Notes under the pieces: generated by a model
The model's input: the letters and a program-made list of their open reading frames with translations, nothing else
Told to the model about the DNA's origin: nothing
The model's database searches: none
In this document: positions 16,888 through 24,613 of the stretch, piece by piece
Layout: each line of letters opens with the position of its first letter
How positions within the stretch are numbered: position 1 is the first letter of the stretch
Made by a program: the position numbers and the translations under genes
Assembly: GCF_000805385.1 (NCBI RefSeq)
Contig: NZ_JTJW01000007.1
Location: forward strand, 144,322-208,321
DNA: 64,000 nucleotides
Reading direction: 5' to 3'
Source: Mycolicibacterium setense
Lineage (GTDB): Bacteria; Actinomycetota; Actinomycetes; Mycobacteriales; Mycobacteriaceae

Positions 16888-17291
16888 CAGACCGGTCCGC
16901 CGAGAAGTTCGCCCGCACAGCGCGGGTCATCGCAGCCGTCATCGCAACCGACGGCATGGCGAGGCACTGGATCGGCACGTTGGGTCAGGCGTGCGACACC
17001 GGCACCGCTACCCCACCGATAGATGCCGAGGCAGCCATCGCCACGGCAATCGTTCTCCTCAATCTCGGGACGATCGCCATCGTTAACCCCATCCCCGGCG
17101 AAGCATCCCCGGAGATGGCCGTGGCCAACCCCTCAGACGGCCGCGACACAACGGACGATACGCCGAGTGCAGGCGTTTGCCGGGTTTTCCGCGACATATC
17201 GGGGTAAATTTGACAAGCCGTCCTGCCATGCCCATTCCGGACGCGTTGGGCCGCTTCTGTTCAATTTTACGAAATCCAGCTGGAGGCCCAA
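16888..17291. other. 404-bp gap with a possible decayed secreted-protein gene
   Basis: No convincing intact gene. On the minus strand 17080-16985 encodes a perfect-looking signal peptide (MAIVPRLRRTIAVAMAASAS, ending PVSHA) that stops at once. Another minus frame continues with NVPIQCLAMPSVAMTAAMTR, as if a frameshift had broken a short exported protein. The right end (17190-17280) is AT-richer and must hold the promoter of the DyP operon; no clear -10/-35 pair could be chosen. Confidence 0.3.
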
Positions 17292-17852
17292 ATGACTACG
17301 CCAAATCGTGACTGGACCAAGCCGGCCGCAATGGCGATTCCGCCGGAAGGCTATTTCGAGCTCGAGCAAGGCCGGTACGGCCCTACCTATCCGAGAACGC
17401 CTGCCTGCCACGGGTTCTCGATCATCGCTAAGGTGAAAGAGGGTCGTGAGGAGGTGGTGCGCGCGTACGGCAAGCAAATTGAGGCCGCGGTCGCCGCCAG
17501 CCCGGAAGTGCTGGCGCCGCTGCGGCTGCATTATTTGCGTTGGGTACTTTTCGACGTCGGATCGGGCCTGCATTTCCAATACCAGGGCATCTTCGACACC
17601 GATTTCGACAAGTACACCGAGGATGCGGTGCAATTGTTCAGCAGTACGGGAATCACAACGGTGTTCACGAATCTGGAGGGGTTTCCCGACGATTGGAAGG
17701 AGAACCCCGGAGCTTTCATCGAGTTCGTCCGTGCGCATCAGGTCCCGAGCTTCCTGGAATATGGCGAGTACCCGTACGTGACCGCCGATGAGATCAAGAA
17801 AGCGCTGCGGCTCAAGGCCGCCTTCTCCACCATGCTCGATCAGATGCAGTAG
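17292..17852 (+). CDS. DyP-associated ferredoxin-like domain protein
   Basis: 186 aa from ATG 17292, with TGGAGG 5 nt upstream. It lacks a signal peptide. The body (GFSIIAKVKEGREEVVRAYG, LHYLRWVLFDV, YQGIFDTDFDKYTEDAVQLF, VFTNLEGFPDDW) matches the pattern of the ferredoxin-like domain often fused ahead of DyP-related peroxidase domains. That pattern is a strand after 'pG' with helix, then H-x-x-RW, DTDFD and an exg-P segment. Here it is a separate gene, six nt from the DyP gene. It may be a subunit or chaperone of the peroxidase. Family assignment is by pattern, not search. Confidence 0.78.
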   Translation: MTTPNRDWTKPAAMAIPPEGYFELEQGRYGPTYPRTPACHGFSIIAKVKEGREEVVRAYGKQIEAAVAASPEVLAPLRLHYLRWVLFDVGSGLHFQYQGIFDTDFDKYTEDAVQLFSSTGITTVFTNLEGFPDDWKENPGAFIEFVRAHQVPSFLEYGEYPYVTADEIKKALRLKAAFSTMLDQMQ

Positions 17853-17858
17853 CCGGCC

Positions 17859-19190
17859 GTGCTCGAGTTAGACGAGATCCAGCACATTCTGCTGACCCGC
17901 ACCCCGGCCATCACCGGGCGCTACGAATTCCTGACGTTCGACACCCCGGAGGGCGGCCGGGCCTGGGTTACCGCACTGCTCGACAAGGTGTCCTCGGCAG
18001 CGGCGGCCGTAGCCGCCATGGAGGAATCCGACCGCTGGGTCACACTGGCGTTCACCTGGACCGGATTGCGGGCGCTCGGCCTCGACGAGGAATCGCTGGC
18101 CACCTTTCCGGCGGCATTCCGGGAAGGCATGGCGCACCGGGCCACCATCCTCGGGGACACCGGCGAGGCCGCACCCGAACACTGGTTGGGTGGCCTGGCC
18201 GGTGCAGATCTTCATGCGATCGCGATCCTGTTCGCGCGCACCGACGAACAGTGCCGCCGCTCCATCGAAGAGCACGACAAGCTGCTGGCCAGAACCGACG
18301 GCGTGCGCAGTCTGTCCTACCTCGACCTCAACGCGACCCCGCCGTTCAACTACGCACACGACCACTTCGGGTTCCGTGACCGGTTGTCGCAACCGGTGAT
18401 GAAGGGTTCCGGTGAGGAGCCGACACCGGGTTCGGGCGACCCACTGGAGCCCGGTGAGTTCATCCTCGGCTACCCCGATGAGGACGGATCCGTCCCCGAT
18501 CCGCCCAAGCCGGAGGCGCTTTCGCGCAACGGCAGCTACCTGGCCTACCGCAGGCTCGCGGAGCATGTCGCACTGTTTCGGGACTACATACGTGAACGGT
18601 CGGATTCTCCCGAGGGCGAAGAACTGCTGGCTGCGAAGTTCATGGGTCGCTGGCGCAGCGGCGCTCCCCTGGTCTTGGCGCCCGAGCACGACGATCCCGA
18701 GTTGGGCGCAGATCCCATGCGCAACAACGCTTTCGATTACAAGCAGATGGACCCTTTCGGCTATGCCTGCCCGCTGGGATCGCATGCGCGCCGGCTCAAT
18801 CCACGCGATACCGCGCACTACATGAATCGGCGGCGGATGATCCGGCGCGGCGCCACGTACGGTGCGGCCCTGCCGGACGGCGCACCCGATGACGGTGTGG
18901 ATCGCGGGATCGCGGCATTCATCATCTGTGCCGACCTGGTGCGCCAGTTCGAGTTCGCGCAGAACGTCTGGATCAACGACAAGACGTTTCACGAACTCGG
19001 CAACGAGCACGACCCGATCTGCGGCACCCAGGACGGCACTCTGGACTTTGCCGTCCCGAAACGTCCGATACGTAAGGTACACAAGGGGATTCCCGCTTTC
19101 ACCACACTGCGCGGCGGCGCCTACTTCTTCCTGCCGGGCATGTCGGGACTACGCTTCCTGGCCACCGGCGGCGGACAGGCAACGTCATGA
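17859..19190 (+). CDS. DyP-type heme peroxidase
   Basis: 443 aa from GTG 17859. It is a dye-decolourising-type peroxidase using H2O2 to oxidise varied substrates. The distal motif appears as GFRDRLSQP (about 170): the catalytic Asp and a nearby Arg are present, but the usual second Gly of GxxDG is Arg. The proximal heme ligand is probably the His in LGSHARRLNPRD (about 306). The C-terminus has RGGAYFFLPG, common to the family. There is no Tat or Sec signal, so it is probably cytosolic and not an encapsulin cargo (no C-terminal targeting tail is seen). It is central in a three-gene operon with unusual partners on both sides. Confidence 0.87.
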   Translation: MLELDEIQHILLTRTPAITGRYEFLTFDTPEGGRAWVTALLDKVSSAAAAVAAMEESDRWVTLAFTWTGLRALGLDEESLATFPAAFREGMAHRATILGDTGEAAPEHWLGGLAGADLHAIAILFARTDEQCRRSIEEHDKLLARTDGVRSLSYLDLNATPPFNYAHDHFGFRDRLSQPVMKGSGEEPTPGSGDPLEPGEFILGYPDEDGSVPDPPKPEALSRNGSYLAYRRLAEHVALFRDYIRERSDSPEGEELLAAKFMGRWRSGAPLVLAPEHDDPELGADPMRNNAFDYKQMDPFGYACPLGSHARRLNPRDTAHYMNRRRMIRRGATYGAALPDGAPDDGVDRGIAAFIICADLVRQFEFAQNVWINDKTFHELGNEHDPICGTQDGTLDFAVPKRPIRKVHKGIPAFTTLRGGAYFFLPGMSGLRFLATGGGQATS

Positions 19191-20191
19191 CCGGTGCGCG
19201 CACCTACAACCAGACCCACATCCCCCGCCGTCACGACGGGCGCCGCCGGATCAGCATCTACTGGACCTGGAGCTACCCGTGGGAAGCCCAGCGCGATCCG
19301 GCTGCCATGGAGAACCGGTTCTCCACCATGACCGAGGTTCGCAATGTGCTGTGGCCGGCGTACGAGACCCCCGAATACGCTGCAGCGTCATTCCTGCAGG
19401 GCATCGCCGGCACGCTGGAGTTGTTCCACCGTTCGACGCTGGCCTTCCAAGAATTGGCGGGTGAGGTCACCGGGCATCCGGTGGCCGTCTTCCAGCGGAT
19501 CGATCAGGCCGGCTACCACCTTCCGATCGATGAGCGGGTTCTCGACGATTGCGACACCCTCATGGTGTTCGGCCTCGACCACATCCTGTCCGAACAACAG
19601 GCCGCCCCGGCCGAGGTCGACGCGATCCGTCGCTGGCTACAGCGTGAGGGCACCTGCCTGCTGCTGGCGCCGCACCACGATGTCGGTGACACCGACGACT
19701 TCACCAGGCGCCAGGTCGAATACCTGCATCACGGAGATCCGCTGGTGCCACGGCAACAGCGCTTCGGGCAATACACCCGTTCGCTGATGGCGGCGCTCGA
19801 CGTCCCCGTGCTCAACGTCTGGGGGCTACGTCCGGCTGTCGTCGCGGGCACCACGGAGATCGCACCGTTGACGGCTCTACGCGATCTGGACTCCCCCGGG
19901 TTGCTCGCCGATGTCAGCACCTTCAATTTCCACCCACACCTACCGCACTATTCACTCACCGCACCGGAGAGCAGCACACTGCGGGTGCTGGGGCGCCAAC
20001 TCGTCGACCCCACCCGGCCGCATCCGTTCACAGCGTCGGGCGACTCCGAGTTCAACGCGCTGGTCTGGCTACCCCCGACCGCCGCTCGGGCCGGCGATAT
20101 CGTCCTGGTCGATTCCACCAATTTCACGACATTGTTCGGCGGCACCGACAGTCTCAGACATTTCTGGAACAACCTGGCGACCATGCCGTAA
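19187..20191 (+). CDS. Unknown protein co-encoded with the DyP peroxidase
   Basis: 334 aa; ATG 19187 overlaps the DyP stop (ATGA). There is no signal peptide or membrane segment. The N-terminus (RRISIYWTWSYPWEAQRDPA, NRFSTMTEVRNVLWPAYETP) is rich in aromatic residues. The middle looks like an alpha/beta fold (DTLMVFGLDHIL, then RRWLQREGTCLLLAPHHDVG), reminiscent of class I amidotransferase-like or ThuA-like domains. No catalytic Cys is seen in the expected turn. The C-terminus includes STNFTTLFGGTDSLRHFWNN. The family is not recognised; strict coupling to DyP implies a shared pathway. Confidence 0.8.
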   Translation: MTGARTYNQTHIPRRHDGRRRISIYWTWSYPWEAQRDPAAMENRFSTMTEVRNVLWPAYETPEYAAASFLQGIAGTLELFHRSTLAFQELAGEVTGHPVAVFQRIDQAGYHLPIDERVLDDCDTLMVFGLDHILSEQQAAPAEVDAIRRWLQREGTCLLLAPHHDVGDTDDFTRRQVEYLHHGDPLVPRQQRFGQYTRSLMAALDVPVLNVWGLRPAVVAGTTEIAPLTALRDLDSPGLLADVSTFNFHPHLPHYSLTAPESSTLRVLGRQLVDPTRPHPFTASGDSEFNALVWLPPTAARAGDIVLVDSTNFTTLFGGTDSLRHFWNNLATMP

Positions 20192-20205
20192 TTCGGTCGG
20201 AGCCC

Positions 20206-21276
20206 CTACGGCATCGCGCCGAGGAACCACAGGCCCGCGGGCGCAGGTGCTGGCGCCGGTGCGGGCACTGGCGCAGGTGCGGGTGGCGATGCGGGCAGGG
20301 GCAGTGCGGGCTGTGGCAGCGCCGCCGGGCCGGGCGCCGGATCTGTCGCCAGGTGCGGTGCGGCTGCCGGCGCGGCGCCGATCGGACCGGTGACAGCCGC
20401 CGGAATGTGCTGCACCGGGGCCGCACCGGCAGGGACGGCGAGCGCGACGGGCTGCTGGACCGGACGCGGATCGACGGTCGCCTGCGCGACGGCCGGCACC
20501 GACTCCCGGACAACCGGAATCGCTTGGGGTACCGGCGATTCGGCATGGGCTACGGGTTGAACTGGTTCCGCCGCGGTTTCCACCGCCGATGCCGCAGGTT
20601 CGACCGGTTCGGCGATCGGTGTCCTGGCGGCCCGCTCGGCCACGAACTCCTCCTCGGGCAGCGCCACCGATCGGGTTGCCTCGCGCGGCGTGGCGACTGT
20701 GACGAGCTGAGGTTCCGCAGCCGCGGTGATGGCACCGTCGTCGGCTGCCGGGCCCGGCACCGGTTCGACGTACTGCGACCCCACCGTGAGAAGACCGGCG
20801 GCAATCGCCGCGGCAGCAGCGGCCGCTGCCCGCGCCGCTGTGTACCTGCGGGGCGCGACAACCCGAACCGCGACAGGTCTGGGCGCCCGGGCGACCACGT
20901 CGGTGGCGACGGCGAGCGCAGCTGACCGGGCGGCCCGCAGACGCACGGCCGCCCCGATGTCGTCGGGGTCGGTCGTGGCGAACGGTTCGGGCACGACGCG
21001 CACGTCGTCGAAGCCCGCGCCCGCAAGCAGGTCGAGAAGTTCGGCCATGCGGTCGTCCTCGGCGGCGCATACCCCGATCGAGGCCACATGCTGACCGCTG
21101 GAGGCCGCGATGGCCTGCGCACTGCGGGCCGCGGCGGCGGCCCGGGCAGCCAGCTGATCGGCGGAGTCGACGTCAAACGCATCGTCATCGAGCGGGGTCG
21201 CGTCGGCGGAGCGGCGGTCGCAGAGTGCCCAGGCGATGCCGTGCGAAGTCATCGACAGGCCCAGCACTGCCTTCAC
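20206..21276 (-). CDS. DUF7159-type mycobacterial membrane-anchored protein with Pro/Ala-rich tail
   Basis: 356 aa, start set at GTG 21276 (VKAVLGLSMTSHGIAWALC); the frame is open to 21345. Residues 1-135 form an actin/ATPase-like N-domain beginning VLGLSMTSHGIAW and containing ATPLDDDAFDVD, a pattern seen in many mycobacterial paralogues. One transmembrane segment follows at about 145-170 (Ala-rich run ending AAGLLTVGSQY). The remainder is a low-complexity Ala/Pro/Val linker with a short conserved end, LWFLGAMP. Probably one end is cytoplasmic and one periplasmic; function unknown. It converges with the DyP operon, 14 bp between stops. Confidence 0.78.
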   Translation of the reverse strand: MKAVLGLSMTSHGIAWALCDRRSADATPLDDDAFDVDSADQLAARAAAAARSAQAIAASSGQHVASIGVCAAEDDRMAELLDLLAGAGFDDVRVVPEPFATTDPDDIGAAVRLRAARSAALAVATDVVARAPRPVAVRVVAPRRYTAARAAAAAAAAIAAGLLTVGSQYVEPVPGPAADDGAITAAAEPQLVTVATPREATRSVALPEEEFVAERAARTPIAEPVEPAASAVETAAEPVQPVAHAESPVPQAIPVVRESVPAVAQATVDPRPVQQPVALAVPAGAAPVQHIPAAVTGPIGAAPAAAPHLATDPAPGPAALPQPALPLPASPPAPAPVPAPAPAPAPAGLWFLGAMP

Positions 21277-21393
21277 CCGGTGACCTCGATTTCCCTCGCG
21301 CGACCCGACCGCGACGAGCGTAAGCCGCGCCGCGGGGATCGGCATCCCGTGGAAGCGATCGGTAACCGTGTGGGCACCCAGAATTCATCTGGG

Positions 21394-21936
21394 TCAGCTC
21401 GCGGGCTCTCCTGCCACGCCTGCGGTCAGCAGCCGATGCGCCGCAGGATCACCGTTGAGCAGGCGGCTGGACCGCCGGGTGATCTGCCAGTGCCCGTCCG
21501 TGCGCGCCAGTTCGAAGTGATTGGCCGTTGCCCGCCACACCACATACTCACTGGAACCGTCCGGGGTCTCGCGACGGACCAGCACCAGCGACTCACACAC
21601 GGCCACCGCGGTGTCGGCGTCGACCGTGACCACGGCGGGGCCGAGAAAGTGACTGCAGCCCGAGGCCACCAGGGCACGGTGCGACGACGAGCTGACCATC
21701 GCGTGGACATCCGCGCGGCCGGCCATCGTCCAACCCTCGACCTCATAGCGACCGTCGGGTGCCCACAGTGCAGCGGTCCCGTCGGCGTCGGCGGCGTCCA
21801 CCTGCGGGCCGTAGGGCGCGATCAGCCGGGCGATGTCGCGTTCGTCCTCGAGGCGACGCAGCCGCGCCTCGAGCGCGGCCACGTCGGACGCCGCGGTCCC
21901 GGATGTCGCGGCCCCGGATGTCGCCTCGAATGTCAT
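21394..21936 (-). CDS. SnoaL-like/NTF2-fold protein
   Basis: 180 aa from ATG 21936, overlapping the SDR stop by ATGA. An N-terminal Ala/Thr/Ser-rich stretch precedes a coiled helix (VAALEARLRRLEDERDIARL), then the SnoaL pattern: YGPQVDAADADGTAALWAPDG, HFLGPAVVTVDADTAVAVCE, HFELARTDGHWQITRR. Members act as isomerases, dehydratases or hydroxylating accessory domains. Joint translation with the SDR points to a shared small-molecule pathway. Substrate unknown. Confidence 0.82.
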   Translation of the reverse strand: MTFEATSGAATSGTAASDVAALEARLRRLEDERDIARLIAPYGPQVDAADADGTAALWAPDGRYEVEGWTMAGRADVHAMVSSSSHRALVASGCSHFLGPAVVTVDADTAVAVCESLVLVRRETPDGSSEYVVWRATANHFELARTDGHWQITRRSSRLLNGDPAAHRLLTAGVAGEPAS

Positions 21937-22733
21937 TGCGGCGCCCGCGCATTGATCAGGTTGCGGATGGCGGCGTCGGACTTCAGCACCACCTGGGCCC
22001 GGTCGGGCGCGCTGTTCATCTCGGCGCGGCCGGCGTTGCCGCCGGCCACATGGACCGGCCCCGCACCGAGGTGGTCCAGGCCCTCGCGGGCAACCTCGGC
22101 GGGGTCGTTGATGCGCATGCCCGGCGCCTCGAAGTTCAGGCCGGCGCGCTGCATCGCCGGGGTACGGGTCACGCCGAGCACCAGTTCCAGCACATCGACG
22201 TTGTACTCACGCAGTTCCAGCCACAGGCTCTCGGCGAACAGCCGGCCATAGGCCTTCACCCCGCCGTACACGGTGTGCCGCATCGACCCCGCATAGCCCG
22301 CCAACGAACCAACGAGCAGAATGCCGCCCCGCCCCCGCGCAGCCATCGGCCTGCCGAAATGCTGGACCAGCTCCATCATCCTGGTGACGTTGAGGTCCAC
22401 GACCTTCTGGAACTCGGCCAGCGGCGCGTCCAGGAACCGTTCGCTGCAGGTGTTGGCGCCTGCGTTGTAGATCAGCAGACCGACGTCCAGATCAGCAGTC
22501 GCATCGGCGATCCGTGCGGTCGAAGCAGGATCCACCAGATCGACAGTCACCGTGCGCACCTGCACACCAACGTCACGGCACCGCTGCGCCGTGGCCTCCA
22601 GCGGACCGGCCTTGCGGGCCAGGAGCACCAGGTTGAAGCCGTCTTCGGCGAGCATGCGGGCGAACTCTGCGCCGACCCCCTCAGAGCCGCCGGCGATCAC
22701 AGCCCATGGTCCGTATTTTCCAAGGTCGGTCAT
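21933..22733 (-). CDS. Short-chain dehydrogenase/reductase
   Basis: 266 aa from ATG 22733. The cofactor loop is AGGSEGVGAEFARMLAEDG (about 14-32), with Arg in LLARKAG favouring NADP. NAG appears as YNAGAN. The catalytic Ser lies in LVGSLAGYAG and the Tyr-x3-Lys in YGGVKAYGR (about 157-161). The overall shape (LGKYGPWAVIAGGSEG) matches oxidoreductases annotated as ketoacyl reductase-like SDRs. It forms a two-gene operon with the SnoaL-like gene and is divergent from an MFS transporter, which may move the same compound. Confidence 0.88.
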   Translation of the reverse strand: MTDLGKYGPWAVIAGGSEGVGAEFARMLAEDGFNLVLLARKAGPLEATAQRCRDVGVQVRTVTVDLVDPASTARIADATADLDVGLLIYNAGANTCSERFLDAPLAEFQKVVDLNVTRMMELVQHFGRPMAARGRGGILLVGSLAGYAGSMRHTVYGGVKAYGRLFAESLWLELREYNVDVLELVLGVTRTPAMQRAGLNFEAPGMRINDPAEVAREGLDHLGAGPVHVAGGNAGRAEMNSAPDRAQVVLKSDAAIRNLINARAPQ

Positions 22734-22744
22734 CCTTCGGATGC

Positions 22745-22750
22745 TATCTT
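22745..22750 (+). promoter_or_regulatory. -10 element TATCTT for the MFS gene
   Basis: TATCTT fits TANNNT, 12 bp outside the SDR start codon. It would give a leader containing AAGGAGG (22782-22788). Confidence 0.4.
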
Positions 22751-22829
22751 TGGCCGCCGAGCTGCCCCGTCGTCGGGCGCTAAGGAGGCGATCATCGGCA
22801 CGCACGCGGTTACCGGGTCCCCATCCGGC

Positions 22830-24092
22830 ATGGGATGTCAGGACGTGCACGGGCCGCGGCGCGCGTGGGCGGCGGTCGGGCTGCTGACCGTGGTCGGCAC
22901 CCTCAACTACGTCGACCGGTTCCTGCCCTCGGTGCTGGCCGAGCCGATCAAGCACGACCTCGCCCTGTCGGATACCGCGATCGGGGTGATCAACGGGTTC
23001 GGCTTCCTGATCGTGTACGCAGTGCTGGGCATCGCGGTGGCGCGGGTCGCCGACCGTGGCACGTACGGTGCGGTGATCGCGGCCTGCCTGACGCTGTGGG
23101 GCGGCATGACGATGCTCGGCGGCGCGGTGCAGTCCGGGTTTCAGCTCGCGCTCACGAGGGTGGGTGTCGCGGTGGGCGAGGCGGGCAGCACTCCGGCCGC
23201 CCACGCCTACGTGGCCCGCAATTTCGCCCGGGATCGCCGCGCCGCGCCGCTGGCGGTCATCACCCTGGCGATCCCGCTGGCCAGCGGTGCCAGCCTGATC
23301 GGCGGCGGGCTGCTGGCCGAAAGCCTTGGCTGGCGAACGGCTTTCGTGGTGATGGGCGGGCTCAGCGTGGTGTTCGCCCCACTGGTGTTGCTGGTGGTCG
23401 GTTCGCGTCAGGCACTGCCCGTCGCGAAGCCGAGAGAACACGTCGCGCCCGACGAGTGGTGGGCTCTGCTGCGCAAGCGCAGCTTCATGTGCCTGGTCGG
23501 CGGCACCGCGTTCATCGCGGCGGCCGGCTACTCGCTGACCACGTTCTCCCCCGCCTTCCTCATGCGCACACGTTCCATGTCGCTCAGTGACGTGGGGCTG
23601 GAGTACGGCGCGGCCACCGCACTGGCCGGTGTGCTGGGCCTGGTGATCGTCGGCCGGATGGCCGACCGGCTGGCCGTGCGCGATCCGCGCTGGCTGCTGT
23701 GGATCGTGATACTGACCACGGCCCTGCTGCTCCCGGCCTCGGTGTTGGCGTTCACCGTCGAAAGCCGCGCCGCCTGTGTGTGGTTCCTGGCGCTCAGCTA
23801 CGTGATCGGCACCGCGTACATGGCGCCGTCGATCGCGGCGATCCACCGTCTCGTAGTGCCCGAGCACCGGGCGACCGCGTCGGCGATCTTCCTGTTCTTC
23901 AACGCCACGCTCGGTGCCGTCGGCCCGTTCGTCACCGGCCTGATCAGTGACACGCTGACCCCCGATCTCGGCGCCCACGCGCTGGGCCGCGCCCTGCTGG
24001 TGCTGGTTCCGGTGCTGCAGCTGCTGGCCATGGGCTGCTACCTGATGGCCACCCGTTGGTACCGCAGCGACATCGTCGAAACGGATAGGTAG
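22830..24092 (+). CDS. Major facilitator superfamily transporter
   Basis: 420 aa from ATG 22830; GTG 22845 is an alternative. About twelve hydrophobic segments run from AAVGLLTVVGTLNYVDRFL to LLVLVPVLQLLAMGCYLM. Family landmarks: NYVDRFLPSVL in helix 1, ARVADRG in the loop between helices 2 and 3, RVGVAVGEAGSTPAAHAY in helix 4-5, and the half-repeat VGRMADRLAVRDPRW. The sequence is like Spns/hexuronate-type MFS proteins. The strong AAGGAGG site at 22782-22788 is 42 nt from the chosen ATG and has no ATG/GTG/TTG at normal distance, so the start is uncertain. Substrate unknown. Confidence 0.87.
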   Translation: MGCQDVHGPRRAWAAVGLLTVVGTLNYVDRFLPSVLAEPIKHDLALSDTAIGVINGFGFLIVYAVLGIAVARVADRGTYGAVIAACLTLWGGMTMLGGAVQSGFQLALTRVGVAVGEAGSTPAAHAYVARNFARDRRAAPLAVITLAIPLASGASLIGGGLLAESLGWRTAFVVMGGLSVVFAPLVLLVVGSRQALPVAKPREHVAPDEWWALLRKRSFMCLVGGTAFIAAAGYSLTTFSPAFLMRTRSMSLSDVGLEYGAATALAGVLGLVIVGRMADRLAVRDPRWLLWIVILTTALLLPASVLAFTVESRAACVWFLALSYVIGTAYMAPSIAAIHRLVVPEHRATASAIFLFFNATLGAVGPFVTGLISDTLTPDLGAHALGRALLVLVPVLQLLAMGCYLMATRWYRSDIVETDR

Positions 24093-24098
24093 CGGGCT

Positions 24099-24494
24099 CT
24101 AGCCTGCGGGCGTCGCCGTCGCGGGCTCGCGGCGGCGGGTGGCGCCCCACAGACCCACCGCGATGCCGACCACCGCTCCGCCGAGGCCGATGACCTGCTG
24201 CGAGCGTGGCAGCTGCTCGTGGACCGCAAGGCCGCCCAACAGGTCGGAGGCGTCAGCGCCGCCGGAGGCCAGGAACCATCCGCGGGTGTCCTTGCCGCGT
24301 AGGCCGGCGGCCAGCAGCAGTCCGCCGATCAGGGCATCGCGATACCCCATCGACCGCCACAGCAGCTGTGCGGTCGCATCAGGCAAATCCCGTGACCCCC
24401 ATAGTTTGTCGGCCCGCTTCGGGTCGACAAGAAACGAGATGCCCGACGCGAATCGGATGGCACCGGCGGCCAGCGCGGCCCGGTCGATCGACAT
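24099..24494 (-). CDS. Small integral membrane protein (DUF4267-like)
   Basis: 131 aa from ATG 24494. Hydrophobic stretches at about 5-22 (RAALAAGAIRFASGISFLV), 53-68 (YRDALIGGLLLAAGLRG) and 101-117 (VIGLGGAVVGIAVGLWGA) suggest three to four membrane helices. Phrases KLWGSRDLPDATAQLLWRSMGYRDA and WFLASGGADASDLLGGL match the actinobacterial DUF4267 pattern. No function is known. It is convergent with the MFS gene (6 bp between stops) and divergent from isocitrate lyase. Confidence 0.75.
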   Translation of the reverse strand: MSIDRAALAAGAIRFASGISFLVDPKRADKLWGSRDLPDATAQLLWRSMGYRDALIGGLLLAAGLRGKDTRGWFLASGGADASDLLGGLAVHEQLPRSQQVIGLGGAVVGIAVGLWGATRRREPATATPAG

Positions 24495-24613
24495 GTCGTG
24501 CAGCCTAGGACCTGGCGGCCCCCGCGGTCCGAACTCCTGAGAAATCTCCCAACCGGCTCCGGTGTCGCGACTTGCCAGCAATGATTGGGGTACCCGAGTT
24601 CAGGAGCGCACAC

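Noticed and set aside
22734..23978. Very long minus-strand open frame extending upstream of the SDR
   Set aside because: Composition (His/Arg/Gln/Gly rich, no domain) and full overlap with the MFS gene show it is a high-GC shadow frame; the SDR starts at ATG 22733.
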